64,000 nucleotides of DNA. Source: Apophysomyces variabilis (taxonomy: Eukaryota > Mucoromycota > Mucoromycetes > Mucorales > Mucoraceae). Location of the stretch: contig MZZL01000129.1 in NCBI GenBank assembly GCA_002749535.1, positions 1 through 64,000 on the forward strand. Reading direction: 5' to 3'. Position 1 is the first letter of the stretch. Each line of letters starts with the position of its first letter. This document shows positions 23,652-35,537 of this stretch, one piece after another. Under the pieces are notes generated by a model, which made no database searches, was not told the DNA's origin, and saw only the letters and a program-made list of their open reading frames with translations. The translations under genes were made by a program, and so were the position numbers.

Positions 23652-24813
23652 GGTGATTTTTGGCAATGGGTCTTTAGAAATGAGAGAGAAGAGCGACCGC
23701 AATTCGAGTCCTGCGTGCTAGGTTCTGTGTATCAGCCCCGATTTTTTGGGAGGTTTGTCACGTCACTTTTGTTTCCGATTTCCTTCACTCTTAAGTCGTT
23801 CTATGCGCCCAAAAGCGACATTCTCATGTGATTGAGCAATGTCTCTGTCATGTCTTAAAACATGCTATTCATACCTGGGTATGATCGGTCCAACCGCTGA
23901 AATAGAAGAACACGGCAATATTTAGACACACCCTTAGGTCCATAACAGCCGCAAACGTGCAATAACCTACCATGCACAGTGTTGCTAAGGTGAGGGACCA
24001 GCTGTTAAAGTAACGCATGAACCCGGGATCGCTAGGTACCAGAGGATTTCAATCCTGTGGGTAAAAAGACCGAGGAATAAGCTTTCCCATTAAGACAAAT
24101 CTATCCCTGACGTTTCGTTTGCCTGTTTGTAAAGTATGCTTCAGATAAATGGTGATCTAGCAAATCATGCTTTCTAGCATTGTGTAAAATTTTTTTTTCA
24201 ATGAATGGACATACCATGCTTGCTTATGCCGTAGGTACAATTTTGCGACTCGGGTTTCACAATGCCTATATAACGAATATTCCTGCCAACAGCGCGAACC
24301 CAACTATTCTGCTGTCAAAGTTATTTTACACAATGCCATGTAAGCGACAGATCTGGGTTTTCTATTCTCAAATCTCAAATCTCAAATCCCAGTAGCATTT
24401 TGTTGCGCAGACTGTTTAAAATTCTTGTTATAACACCTCTTTATCCAAGCAAAGAAAAAACAATTGTAGTTAGTCTACCGTGATAGCGATACTATTTGAT
24501 TATTGTGTGGTGGATATCCAAATAACGAACTAGCAAGAATCAGGTCAATGCATGCATGTGTTTTGATTTAGATTTCAGACATGGCTTATCCAAGTGTGAT
24601 GACAAACATTGAACGTGATGATGTGCATAAACAGTTACTAACAGAGAGTATTAACATGAAGAGTCAAGAAAAGAATAACGTGTTTAGATAGTTTTTGAGG
24701 CAGACTTTTCTTTTATAATTTAGAGGATGAAACGAGCGGGGGGAATAATACACAACACATCATCTATTCTAGTTATTTCAATGCGTTCTTTGACTAAATA
24801 ATTAAAGGAGAAT
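23652..24813. other. Intergenic region
   Basis: About 1.2 kb between the IF-3 and PanB genes, both on the minus strand. A short direct repeat CTCAAAT occurs three times at about 24369-24387. No gene is seen. Confidence 0.4.
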
Positions 24814-26115
24814 TTATGCATGGACATGCACAGGTTTCTGTTCTTCAGCTTCTGCCGCTTCGTTCTTAGCACGTTCTTCTTGCCAGAATTTTTCGAGCTG
24901 GTGGGGATCAATAGGGTACGTGTTTTCAATGGCTGGGAATGCGCGGGCTTTGACATCTTCATGATATTCTTTCAACGCCTTGGTCATAATTTGATTCAGA
25001 TTGCAGTACTGCTTTGTAAATTTAGGCACAAAGCGATCAAAGAGACCCAGTGCATCGTTCTGGACCAGTACTTGACCAGAGCATTCTACGCCAGCACCAA
25101 TGCCGATTGTGGGGATGCGCAGTTGCTGAGTGATGTACCCTGCAATTTCTGCTGGGACAGCCTCCAGAACAACGGCGAAAGCGCCTGCTTCCTGGACAGC
25201 CAGAGCATCCTCTAGTAGCTCGCGAGCTTGTTTGGCTGTCTTGCCCTGGACTCGGAAACCTCCCAGAGCCGACTGACGTTGAGGAGTAAGACCCACATGG
25301 CCAAGCACTGGCACACCAACCCTGGTGATGCGACGAATGGTCTCTGCCATTTCCTTGCCTCCTTCGAGCTTGATAGCCTAGTAAAAGCGTTGTGTATGGA
25401 TTTAGTACAGATTCTTTTCTTTTTTCCATTTATTCTTACCTCTGCGTTGCCTTCTTTGAGGAATCGTAAGGAGACGCGAACTGCTTCCTCGGGACTGGCT
25501 TCATAGCTACCATAGGGCAAATCCACCACCAAAAATGGTGCCTTGGATCCCCTGCTGACAGCACGGCAATGGTGAAGCATTTCCTAAATGAAAAAAATGG
25601 CGTTCATCGGTGAGTCATTTATCCTAGTCTATCTCTATTACGAATTACCTCGACTGTGAGAGGATTGGTAGACTCATAACCCAACGCTACCATGGCAAGG
25701 GAATCACCGACCAGACAGACATCAATCCCGGCTTGATCGACCATAAGACCCGAGGGATAATCTTGGGCAGTCATCATAGAGATCGGTTCCCCTTGCTTGT
25801 ACATGCGCTGCAACGATTTGATCGTTACCTTAGAGCGACCTTGTTGGTGTTGTTCATGTTAGCGAAAGTTGATCGTTCGAGTCCAGGTACGTGCAACCCA
25901 TCCAAAAAGTAAGGTGGTACAAAAAACTTACGTGCGGTGACCACCCCCGCTGTTGGCGAGTCTGGGGTTTTGACTGGTCGACTGGAGTACTTTCGAGATA
26001 AAACAGTAGCAACAGGCATAGCCCTAGTGGCATGCACAGGTACCGTTCTCACCATAGCACCCATCAATTGCCTCTGTATCAAACTTCTTAGACTAAGACG
26101 AGCTAAAACAGACAT
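24814..26115 (-). CDS. 3-methyl-2-oxobutanoate hydroxymethyltransferase (ketopantoate synthase)
   Basis: Four exons encode the first enzyme of pantothenate synthesis, equivalent to bacterial PanB and yeast Ecm31. It transfers a hydroxymethyl group from methylenetetrahydrofolate to 2-oxoisovalerate. The first exon ([20 protein letters not shown]...) is a likely mitochondrial presequence. Enzyme motifs follow: [27 protein letters not shown] with a metal-binding Asp, [19 protein letters not shown] with a second metal-binding Asp, [30 protein letters not shown] with the catalytic Glu, and [20 protein letters not shown]. The C-terminus ends PVHVHA after a Glu/Ala-rich tail. An in-frame ATG at 26167-26169 would add 18 hydrophobic residues; I prefer 26113-26115 because it yields a typical presequence. 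The substrate also links to the branched-chain aminotransferase at 58.7-60.3 kb, though the genes are not clustered. Confidence 0.93.
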
Positions 26116-26744
26116 TTTGCTATAACAAAAAGGACAAAGAAAAGAAAGGAGAGTGGGGAAAGAAGCCAAGACCTTTTCTCATGTCGTGGTTTGTCATCAC
26201 TTTTTCTCATTTGGAAGAACAATTTTTAAACTCCGCAATTATGTTGAGTTTTTTGGTCAGGTTCTGTCAGGGGAAAGTCTTATTTGATCTGTGTTAGGTT
26301 TATAACTTCGAAAGTTTTCTTGAAACGAACTTTTGTATTATATCTTATGGATTAACACTGTATCACAAGTCAAAGATATAGATGGAACAGATACATATAG
26401 GGAAAACTATCGCTTATTTACATGTAGTTGACTTTTTGAGGGTAGAGTATACTATCACCTTGAGAATGCTTTCTACCCTGTGGTAGGTGTACGCCTGTAC
26501 GTTTAAGATTTGTTGGTTTTATTTAACGTCTCTATTTGAACACAGCGTCTGTGACAGACATATTTGCTCGAGACCGCTCAGAAAGAAAAAGGTGGAATAA
26601 AAACCCTGCGGATGAGGCAGGGAAAAGGTCGAAGGAGTGAGGCAGAAGGAATATGAAGGCATAAAGAAAAAACATACAGTGAAATAGAAAGGAAACGAAA
26701 AAAGGAAAAAAAAAGGGAAGAAGAGGGAGTCAGCTTTGATGTGC
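26116..26744. other. Intergenic region and possible LINE 3' flank
   Basis: Promoter region of the PanB gene followed by sequence just downstream of the LINE-derived reading frame. Purine-rich runs at 26630-26720 read as pyrimidine-rich on the element's strand. No clear poly-A tail for the element was found. Confidence 0.35.
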
Positions 26745-28330
26745 CTAGCCTGGTTGAGGAGGGAGAGCATCGAGCCATTCCAGCAGGGCCTTTCCCGGAT
26801 CTGGGTCATGGTATTGTCGCAGATTTGATCCCGGATGCTGGTGAGCGTCGAGTTCGGCAAGAATTGTGCATACAATAGGCCATATTTTGCGGATCTGTTG
26901 GCGACGGCGGGCAGATCTGGGGATCGAATGCAGGAGGAGGTTGAGGCAGAAGGACATTGGATGGGCAGTCTGTTGGCGGGTAATGCCTAGGCGGTTATGC
27001 ATACGGAGACAGTCAATGGCGTGCTTCTTGGTGAGGTTCACATAGCCACAGGTAATGCAGGCCTTTTTCTTGCCACCGGGGAGCCATGCTAGTCGCCAGC
27101 GGATACACCTGCTGCGATCTCGTCTCGTGATGGGTAACCACAAAATCGGGTCTATGCATAGCGTGGGTCGGCATGCTGCTAGGGTCCGTGCGCCAGTAGG
27201 GGCCGATATTATCGTCGTATGTGTGTCGCGCAGGTATTGTCTGATTGTCGCTCGGAAAACCTTGGCCGAGGCTTCTTCTTGTGGTACCGGGATGCTTTGC
27301 CAGACGGGTGTGCGGCAGAGTTTTTTCCAGTGGGAGGTCGAGGAAGAGAGAAGTAAGGGCAGAAGTGTGGTGAGTAAGGCGTCCTCCGGAAGATGTCGGG
27401 CACGACGTAGGAATTTCGCTTGTAGGATGGCTGTTCGCTCTTGCATGCTAGGTAGCTTGGCCATGTGTCGCATCATTTTGGTTTCGGAGTGGAGATGGGC
27501 ACCATAAATCATACGAATACTAGTGTTCTGAGTACTTTCGAGTTCCTTCAGCTGAGTTTTGGTGAACGAGACAATTGCTAAACCATATTCCAACTTCGGC
27601 CGGATGAATTGGGCATACAGCCTGCTGGCTAAGAGGTGTGAAAACCCGTAGGGGTTGAGGCCGATGTGGTTGAGAATGCGCATGCTGGTGAGTGCTGATG
27701 ACGAATTTCGCGCGATCAATTGTTTAACATCTATTCGGCCATGGTTGTTAATTGGGACACCAAGGTATGTGAACGAAGAGGCAGCCGGTGTTGGTGTGTC
27801 ATACAGGTGATAAATAAGAGCGGATCGAAAAGGCTGTAGTATTACGCACTTTGCCGGATTCCAACGATAGCCTAATTGTTTACTGTGGTTCTCGCAGAGC
27901 TTAAGTAGTCTATGCATTTCTTCTGAAGTTCCAAGTAGCGCAATGTCGTCAGCGTATAGAAGGCACTGTATGCTTGGTGTTGTTGTTTGGTCAGATCTTT
28001 CGCTTCTAAGCAGCGCAGGCAGGCTATTGATGTAGAGGGAGTATAAAAAAGGGGATATTATTGAACCTTGTCAAACGCCAGTTGTAGGAGAAAATGGATA
28101 GGACACTGCGTTCGAGATAAGGATTTCTATTAAAACATCATCGAATAAGTTTTGAAGTAAAGAGAGTAGGGGAGGGGGGAGCAAGGAACAAGGAGTTTCC
28201 AAATAATTTTACGGTCGACTGTATCATAGTATGCCCTGTACAGTTTATTGAATTATATTTTGCGCCACTTTGAAACAAATTTTGCCGACTCCCGATGTGG
28301 TACTGACCTCCCAAGCCACGCTTTATTTTC
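26745..28330 (-). mobile_element. Degenerate non-LTR (LINE) retrotransposon fragment, reverse transcriptase
   Basis: A continuous minus-strand frame from about 28070 to 26745 encodes the palm and C-terminal part of a LINE reverse transcriptase. The active-site motif reads LLYADDIALLG, preceded by QGSIISPFLYSLYINSLP and followed by a thumb and connection region (SFTYLGVPINNHG, YAQFIRPKLEYGLAI) and a Cys-Cys-His-Cys zinc-binding motif (CITCGYVNLTKKHAIDC). The frame is broken by TGA at 28071-28073, exactly where the conserved GVRQG arginine should be, a CGA to TGA change. Farther 5', AYYDTVDR of an earlier RT block lies in another frame, shifted within a C-rich tract near 28170. Nothing recognisable as an endonuclease or ORF1 lies beyond 28330, so the copy appears 5'-truncated and inactive. 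Confidence 0.85.
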
Positions 28331-29645
28331 ATAAATTTGCTTAACTTCTATTTACTGTATTTCCTACAGCAGTCTCAGCTCGTCTCCGTCTCGTCTCCCG
28401 GCGGGGTGTGAAAATGAGTAGCCCAGTCTTCATCTAAATGAACTAAAAATGTGTCCTGTATTTGCACAATCATTGACATCAATAAACAAAAATTGAAGCT
28501 CACGATAATTGACGATACACATCCTTTCCAAAGCACATTGATTGTGGCTGCAGTCAAGAGTACTGCTTTGAGATCAATCCATGCCATGGATACTGTTGCG
28601 TTTCCTTGCAGTTTCAGTGTACGTTTCCTGCAACTTTCCTCTATATCCCTTTCTTTTTACTTCAATTAGTGGAACGGCCATAAAAGAGGAAGATCCATCT
28701 CGCTTTGAGGTAGTTTCCATATCTGGTGATGACAGATCATAGTTGGGTAGCCTCAATCATGGAGCAGACAACAGGATCATGATTCCTGAGTGTAGATGCG
28801 TATAGCCCTTTCCAAACTTCAATTCTATCACTGCATGGCTGGAGCGAATTTTCTGTTCCGAGGCATTTGATGGATTTCTGCCATATGCCAGCAAAAACAA
28901 AAAGACTATGTGTAATCTACGGCGCACCGGGGAATGCATAAGACCCATGAATTTTATTCATCAGATGCAACGGCTGCCAAATGTAGAATCACAACCATCT
29001 GCATAAACTTTTACAGGCTTGGTAAATAGGCTATTATATATTGTTATCATAATCATAGCTCTTTAAGCCATTCGTCTTTTGGATTGCTTCAGGTCATTGT
29101 TTTTATTAAAAATTAACAGAATGTGATAAGCAACTTTTCTATCCGCAGTTTGCAAAAATGTTCATTGTCTGACCGATTACCCCAGTTTTCTGTCACTGAC
29201 AGGGTTAAAGGCCAAACAAAAATAGATAATAGTTGAGTCATAATATTTGATAGGTTCTATTCTTTTTTCCTTTTAAGATGTGGTCCCTGTTGATCGGTTC
29301 GGGTCAAGGTATCCTATGACCTGGTTCCATATTTAGTAAGGACCTGCTTTCCATTGTTCTGTCAAACTGTTGCAATCACGCAGCACCTATGAGGTATATT
29401 TGCATAGTGGACATCAGACATGGTAAGCAAAATGTAACGTGTCTCTTCAATACAACTCTTTTTGATAAATCCGTGATAGATTGGTCTGCTTGGGCATGAG
29501 ACGGGATTAACTATCAATGAAACCTTGCCTATTTCCCACTAAAAAAGAAAGCAAAAGGGCTTGCATCATTAATGATCACATTGCGCGTCCTTTTCCTTTG
29601 TTGTCTTATTTTTATCCTTAGCTATCCTTTCTTTCGAGCCTTACA
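28331..29645. other. Intergenic region, possible gene remnant
   Basis: About 1.3 kb. A minus-strand frame at 28375-28587 contains one hydrophobic helix (SIIVSFNFCLLMSMIVQIQ) but has no clear partner exons or family. Otherwise nothing is recognised. The right end is the promoter of the 29.6 kb gene, with a pyrimidine-rich leader. Confidence 0.3.
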
Positions 29646-30860
29646 ATGCGCTCAAATATACCGTTACCTCGTTTACATGACAAATCCGTTCCACGGAGGA
29701 ATAAATCGAGACCAGTGGTTGGCTATGAAGAGTGTCTCAGGCATATACGAGCACGATACGAAGAAAGGCTTTTAAAGATACTCGCCGACTACATCAAGCC
29801 GCGGAAGAGTAAAGCAGAATCCGAAGCTTCCGCGCGTCCACCCATTGATGAGGTGAAAAGGTCAGTCTTGCAAGTTGAAAAGACCAAGGACAGATTCCGT
29901 GGCATTTTTCAGCAGGCAGCGGATGCTTGGAACAAAGAGCTTGAGGATTCACAGCAAGATCCAGTGCTTATCACTTCGTATCAAATTCAGCAAGCTATAA
30001 ACACTGCTGATCATGATATCGCGATCGAATGGATCGCGTACATTGAAGCAAACATACAATCTTTGTATGAGATAACATGCAGAAAGAATGATGAGAAGAG
30101 AAAGAAAGATGAAGAGGAGAAGAAAGACGACAAGAAAAACGAGTCAAACATTAGAAACTGTACAACGGTGGTTAAACATATTCTAAGAAAAGATCCGGCA
30201 AACTCGGATGTGGAAATCATAATGAAGCTAATCAACACGAAAGCGGAAATATTAACGAATTGCATGTTCGAGGTCTCATTGCTTGCGAAGCAAGCCATCA
30301 TCGATAAAGCCTCTCGGTGAGTGGTCAGCTTGTGTGTTATGTCTTGGATTATGTTTAACGCATCACTATCGCAGAGGAGGGAACCTTGTAGACGTAGAGA
30401 AAATGCTTCCGTTTCATGCCTTGAGGGCAAAATTATCGTCGCCTTTAGTCCTGGCTCCGCCGACAGTCGAGCTGCAACAACATCTCCTCGCCGTGCACAA
30501 GAAAAAAGGCCCTTCCAAGGATGCCGCATATGATTTTCTTTCGCAAAACCATTTATTTTACCTGCGGTCACACCATATGAGCCGTTTTAAATCCCGTGGA
30601 TTGACAAGAAAGCCTTTATGGGATTTTGAATTTCCGTGGAAAATGATTATCTTCGGGAACACTTGGCAAATGGCCTGAGTGGTACCATCGCGGTCTATTT
30701 ACGCCAATACAGCACCGAATTGGAAGATGTTGACATGGAGAAACATATCATTAGAAGGATAAGGAGTAAATGCATTAAATTTTGTACAGGAAGCGCTACT
30801 GATAATTCGTATTTGCCAAGGAAACTAACTGTTCGACTTTCGAAAAACTTTATAGTAAGG
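29646..30860 (+). pseudogene. Unrecognised gene, apparently frameshifted
   Basis: A 224-codon frame (29646-30320) is well composed and coding-like: basic N-terminus, amphipathic helices, and a Lys/Glu/Asp-rich segment (EKRKKDEEEKKDDKKN). It continues through a plausible GTGAGT...CGCAG intron (about 30318-30374) into GGNLVDVEKMLPFHALRAKL and further coding-like sequence to a stop near 30678. A different frame then carries on: ENDYLREHLANGLSGTIAVY, to about 30860. The switch falls at an AAAA run near 30640, so a one-base loss or gain is the simplest explanation. I do not recognise the family. It may be a lineage-specific gene or a piece of an unclassified mobile element. Sequencing error at the A-run is an alternative, in which case the gene is intact. 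Confidence 0.5.
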
Positions 30861-31116
30861 CTGCATTCATTGTTTTGTTACCGTAGTATCCACCTTTTGC
30901 CTTGATTTCTTGTGTCAGTCTCTTGAAGCTCATTGGCGATCTCTTGTATAACGGCCAATCCAGTCTTATTCATGCCTTCAAAGTATGAAGCGACGTAAGG
31001 CCAGTATTCAATCTCATATGCAATCCTTCCCAAGTCCAGGTTTAAACAAGCAAATTTAATACAAAATGAAAAATGGTGCTATTTTCGCGTATCATACAGA
31101 TAATGTATCTTTTTGT

Positions 31117-32285
31117 TTACATATCAATGTCATCTTTACCAAACATACCACCGAGGCTAATCTTCTCGCCCGGGTTAAATGCTGGCATACCGAGATAAGG
31201 ACACGTAGAGCAACGGAAGGCATCTCCAAGGGCACAGCTACCGCATCCGCCCACTTTCTTAGGGGTAGGATCTACTTCGACGATTTCGTCCTCGATATCG
31301 TCCATCAGATCCAATGAAACGACATTGCTCTCCTCCTGTTCCATGTCTGCTCGTCCGCATGTACAATTCTTACATGCCTTTCGTCGACCACCCTCCATTT
31401 CACAATCATCCGGACCTAATAAAACCATGTTGAGCTAAATCTTTTCCTTCTCCAAAACAAAAGCACAAAACTTACGTGCTAGTGATTCCTTGCTTGGCTT
31501 GACTTTATCCTCCTCATCCAACAACGCATCCTCGTCTTCCAATTCCATGTCATCCTCGTTGTCATCATTCGCCGATATCGTCCATACAGCTTTCTTGGTA
31601 TTTGTTGCCGTCGTAGTACTGTCTGCAGCCGGCTTTTTCTTGAAATTCAACATTATCTTCTGACCGACTTCATAGGCAGGCTTTTTGGCAGTAATTCTCG
31701 CCACGCCGAACTTTCCAGAGAGACGACTGACGCCCTGCTCAACACGGGATGCTCCCCATAATTTGAAAAAGGTGGCCAATTCTTCATCCGAGGCGACATC
31801 GACTTTTGCACTAATATCCACAAACCCAGCTAGTTTGAGCATCGATACCAGATCGTTTTCTTTGCGTGTGATGGGGCACACCGTATTGCTCAGATCAGCT
31901 ACTAAGACCGGCTCAGTGAGTATCAGGGTACCGCCTGCAGTGAGCGTAGATAAAAACTGCGAAAGCATTGAAGGTGTGTGCACGGATACGGAAGGAGAAA
32001 ATGTGTTGGAAAAGATATGGTGATAGGACGATTTCTTCAAAGGGGCTATATATATAAAAGAACGCAAACACGACCTTGTTAATCTCGGAGAAAAGAAAAG
32101 ATCAGTCCAACATTTGCTTTACCGTCTGCCACTCGCTCAAGGACTTCAAATGCTGTAGTACCGCTCGGACCCACTTGTGCTTCCGTCGCTGATTTCGTTT
32201 TCAAGAATGCTTCTTGATCCACAGTGGAAGGTGCAACAAAGAGAATGGATTCGCCTTGCTTGATGCTGTCTATCTGAACGACCAT
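31117..32285 (-). CDS. DRE2: Anamorsin / Dre2, cytosolic Fe-S cluster assembly protein
   Basis: Three exons. The N-terminal part (exon 1 from [20 protein letters not shown], then exon 2) is the degenerate methyltransferase-like domain, with [13 protein letters not shown] and a linker rich in Asp/Glu. The C-terminal exon has both Dre2 cluster motifs: [13 protein letters not shown] (Cys-x2-Cys-x-Cys, with an upstream Cys in PDDCEMEGG) for the [2Fe-2S] site, and [19 protein letters not shown] (twin Cys-x2-Cys) for the second site, then the conserved FNPGEKISL. Dre2 works with the diflavin reductase Tah18 to supply electrons for cytosolic Fe-S cluster assembly. In exon 2, a TATATATAG acceptor is used to avoid an in-frame stop, giving [13 protein letters not shown]. 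Its promoter lies in the 266-bp gap below the HDAC gene. Confidence 0.93.
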
Positions 32286-32551
32286 ATTTGCTTTGATTCT
32301 GAATGAGAGGGGAGTAAAGAGTTTAAGATCAATGAAAGGAACAAAGTATAATGTTGGAACAGAACAATAAAAAAATGCGGATAGCTGAGTAATCAGTTCG
32401 GTTATCAAAGTCTGTTCATTGGTTCGAACCATCTGGCATCAAGTTGACAAAAAACTTTCGTACTCCGACAGACCAGAGTCCAAATGAAGCTATCGTTTGT
32501 ATTTTGTTTACACGGCTTGGAAAACCTCATATAGACTAAGCATTTTAGAAA

Positions 32552-35537
32552 TCAATAGCCTTCTATTACAGGTACTTTGATGGGTCTTTTGTCTCGTTTG
32601 GGCCGAGTGGCAATACTATCTATGGCCCGCCATTCAGTCGGCAAATGGAAACGGAAGGTAGGCGATAGTGTACGTGAAGGGAACTCCCAGAATTGTTGTT
32701 GGATCCGGATAACATCCTTCAACGATTCTACCGCTCCTTGGTTAGGCTTAATGCCGTTAAACGCATTATTGAGTTCAAGAGCAGGTTCCGGTAGTTCTTC
32801 AGGTGGTAAAAGCTGAGCAATACTGGCAGCAGCACTGTTTGCTAGAGGCTGTAACTCATAACCACCTACAAGCGTCCATTTTGGAGGTTAGAGGGATGTA
32901 ATTCTATTGGATGATCTCCATCCACCTACCTTCCAGGCTAAGCACCAGACGACCTTGGCATAATTCTTCTGCCAGATCTTTTACCATTTTCGTCATCAAC
33001 GCAAATCCTCGTGGTGTGACATGATAACCCCCGAGCTAAGTCAATTTGATATATCAGGGTCAACCATGCGTCACGTGTAACCTAGAGAAAGGCAAAAGGG
33101 AAAACTTACATTTTCGGGATGGCCTTCGGCTGCATCAAATCCAGCAGATACAAAGATCTAATGTTTGATCAAGATGCCTAGGGTTAATCAAGTGCCAAAT
33201 AAATCTCCCTTTTTTTTTGGTCCGCTCCTGTTATAAAGTTCTTACCATGTCGGGAGCAAATTGCTGTGCAATAGGTGTCACGATATGGTAAATTGCAGCT
33301 ACAAATTCTGTATCGCCCATGGGTCCTTGAACCCAGAATAAAAAAAGAAACAAACAAAAAGAAATAAATTTAAACGTTTAGGATAATCTGGCCAGTGTAT
33401 ATACATCACACTTACGAGGCTTTTCTTCAGAAACACTAAACGCAATGTTGACATTCCGTCCAAGTCCGGCACCTTCTCCACATTCATTCGGAGCCCCACT
33501 AAAAGGATAGAATCGACCGTGGTCCCATCGATGTAATGATACATAAAGGACATTGGGATTATCGTAAAAGATTTTTTGCGTTCCGTTTCCATGGCTAAGG
33601 GGTACACAAAAAATTATTTGGTTAACATGACAACACCATGGAAAAGGTAGAAAGAAAGAAAAAGCCAGCTTACTGTATATCCCTAAGTTGCCAATCAGTT
33701 TAAACTTTTAATAATTAATGGGTAGTATTATAAAAACACTTACCAGTCCAGGATAAGGACTTTTCTAATCTTAGAAGGATATTTATCTAATGTGGCTGCG
33801 GCTGCCACGGCAACATTGTTAAAGAAGCAAAATCCCATAGCGCTGTCGTCTTCTGCATGATGACCTAAAATAGGATTTTTGTGAATTCTGGGCCTGTTTT
33901 GTCTATTCTTTTTTCGTTTTTGGTTTCTTTCTGACCTGGTGGACGAATCAATGCAAAGCCATTGCGCAAATGTCCTTGAACGATCTGATCAACCAGGTTG
34001 ATCAGGGCTCCTGCTGCTATTCGAGCGGATATACTTGAATGCAGTGGGTGAAACGTTGTATCGACAGCTAATAAAAAGTTCTTAACCAAAAAATTGCTGC
34101 AGTAACCATGCATAAGCTTTACCTATTCCCAATTCACCACAACTCATTTGGTACACAAGCTCCGGAGGTGAAATAGGAATTGCCGTATCAGAGGCATTGG
34201 AAAAACGGCGTTGTTGACGTCTGATACGATCTTGATCTACCTTAACCACTTCACCTCCACCCACACCACAAGTAGGTCCAATAATGGACCCATGCCGTTG
34301 GGACGGTCGTGTTAAGGGTGGAGACGTGGGGTGATTCAATAGGGCTGCTATGGATGTGATTTTGATTGGAGTAGGAGTATCGGACGTATGATTATTTTCA
34401 TCGGTGATCGTTTGGTGAATCGGATAATAGTTGCGGACATGTGCAAAAGTATGGACATGTAAAAGCTCTTCAGTCGTTGCTTCACGTGCATCTAAACGGC
34501 GAAAATATCGAAGAAGACTGAAATAAAATGAACGTTTTTTTGGCAGTTTTGCTTTTTTTCAGTTTCGTCGCAGTTTTCTTTTGTTTTTTTTTCTGGTTAC
34601 CGGTTGTTATGAAGCGCCTGGAAAATTGAGGCTATCCGCTCAGGTCTTTCTGGATGTATTGTTTTACGGGAGTGGCAGGGACAAGTGTGTAAACTCATCT
34701 GACGATCATGAACAAGGCCAGTGTGTTGTCGTATACGGGTACCAACTTTTGAATAATAAAAATCAGCATAACCTTTCCATGAGTCCTCGCTTTCTTTCCC
34801 CGCCGATCCATAGCGTGCCGATGAGATGGGTAAACGAATATCAGAAGGGTTTACCCAATCAGCCTGTTCCGGTGGCCATCCTTCGTAATGAACAAGCACC
34901 AACAGAACACGATCGTCAGATTCGTCAGAGCTTCTCAAAAGCTCGACCACACGGGCAATATACCATTCCTTGGATTCTTCGGTGATTTTGATTGCCTCTA
35001 CTTGATCACCCACGGAATAGGATGGCGAGGCAATTGATGGATTGAAGTTGATCGGATGTACTACTGCAAACGAAAAAGCAAAAATACAAAATGATGAAAT
35101 GAGCAATATAGATGAAGAAGGAAAAACAAGTAAGGGACATAGTTCTTTGTTACCATTATTTTCAGAAGCTGATCGTAATGTTCTTGTTCTTCGTCTTTTA
35201 TAGAGCAAATGACTATCGTCATAATGATTATCTGGTTGTTGATCCTTCTGTTTTGATCTTTCTTTCAGTTCTTTCTTGGATGGTCTTCCAGGTCGTCGTT
35301 TCTTGAGTACCACATCTGTAGTGGCAGGAGGTGAAATTGGGCCATTTGATGACTGATCAATTGTTGTTGATGGTTGAATCGATACATTATCTTGAATAGC
35401 TGAAGAAACCTGATAATATGGGTTGACAGATACACACAACAGCAGAAGTAAAAAAACAGAGGGAGGAGGAAAAGAGAAACGGGAATAAGTGAGATGTTGC
35501 ACATGTGATATTACCAGTTTTGACCAGAACATACCAT
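32552..35537 (-). CDS. Class IIa-like histone deacetylase with AT-hook and chromo-barrel-like domain
   Basis: About eleven exons, roughly 740 residues. Exon 1 contributes only ATG (35537-35535) before a GTATGT donor. Exon 2 (35409-35154) has an AT-hook-like [15 protein letters not shown]. Exon 3 (35063-34601) has a chromo-barrel/Tudor-knot-like domain ([40 protein letters not shown]), then the HDAC opening [17 protein letters not shown] and [15 protein letters not shown]. The catalytic domain follows: [92 protein letters not shown] and [14 protein letters not shown]. The zinc ligands and the catalytic Tyr of EGGY are present. Overall it most resembles animal HDAC4/5/7/9, which carry His at that Tyr. 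It should remove acetyl groups from histone lysines in the nucleus. Confidence 0.88.
33674..33682 (-). other. 9-nt microexon of the HDAC gene
   Basis: On the minus strand, GGATATACA is bounded by a CTTAG acceptor and a GTAAGC donor. The preceding exon ends CTG GAC TG before GTAAGT (near 33753), and the next exon begins C CAT GGA AAC after CCTTAG (near 33595). Only inclusion of these nine bases restores the invariant DWDIHHGNGT motif. The codons it completes include the Asp and His that bind the catalytic zinc in HDACs. Confidence 0.85.

Noticed and set aside
26116..26169. Upstream in-frame ATG for PanB
   Set aside because: It would add a hydrophobic, Cys-containing stretch before a good mitochondrial presequence; the downstream ATG fits better.
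32400..32450. tRNA-like T-arm word GGTTCGAACC
   Set aside because: No matching acceptor, D or anticodon stems around it on either strand.
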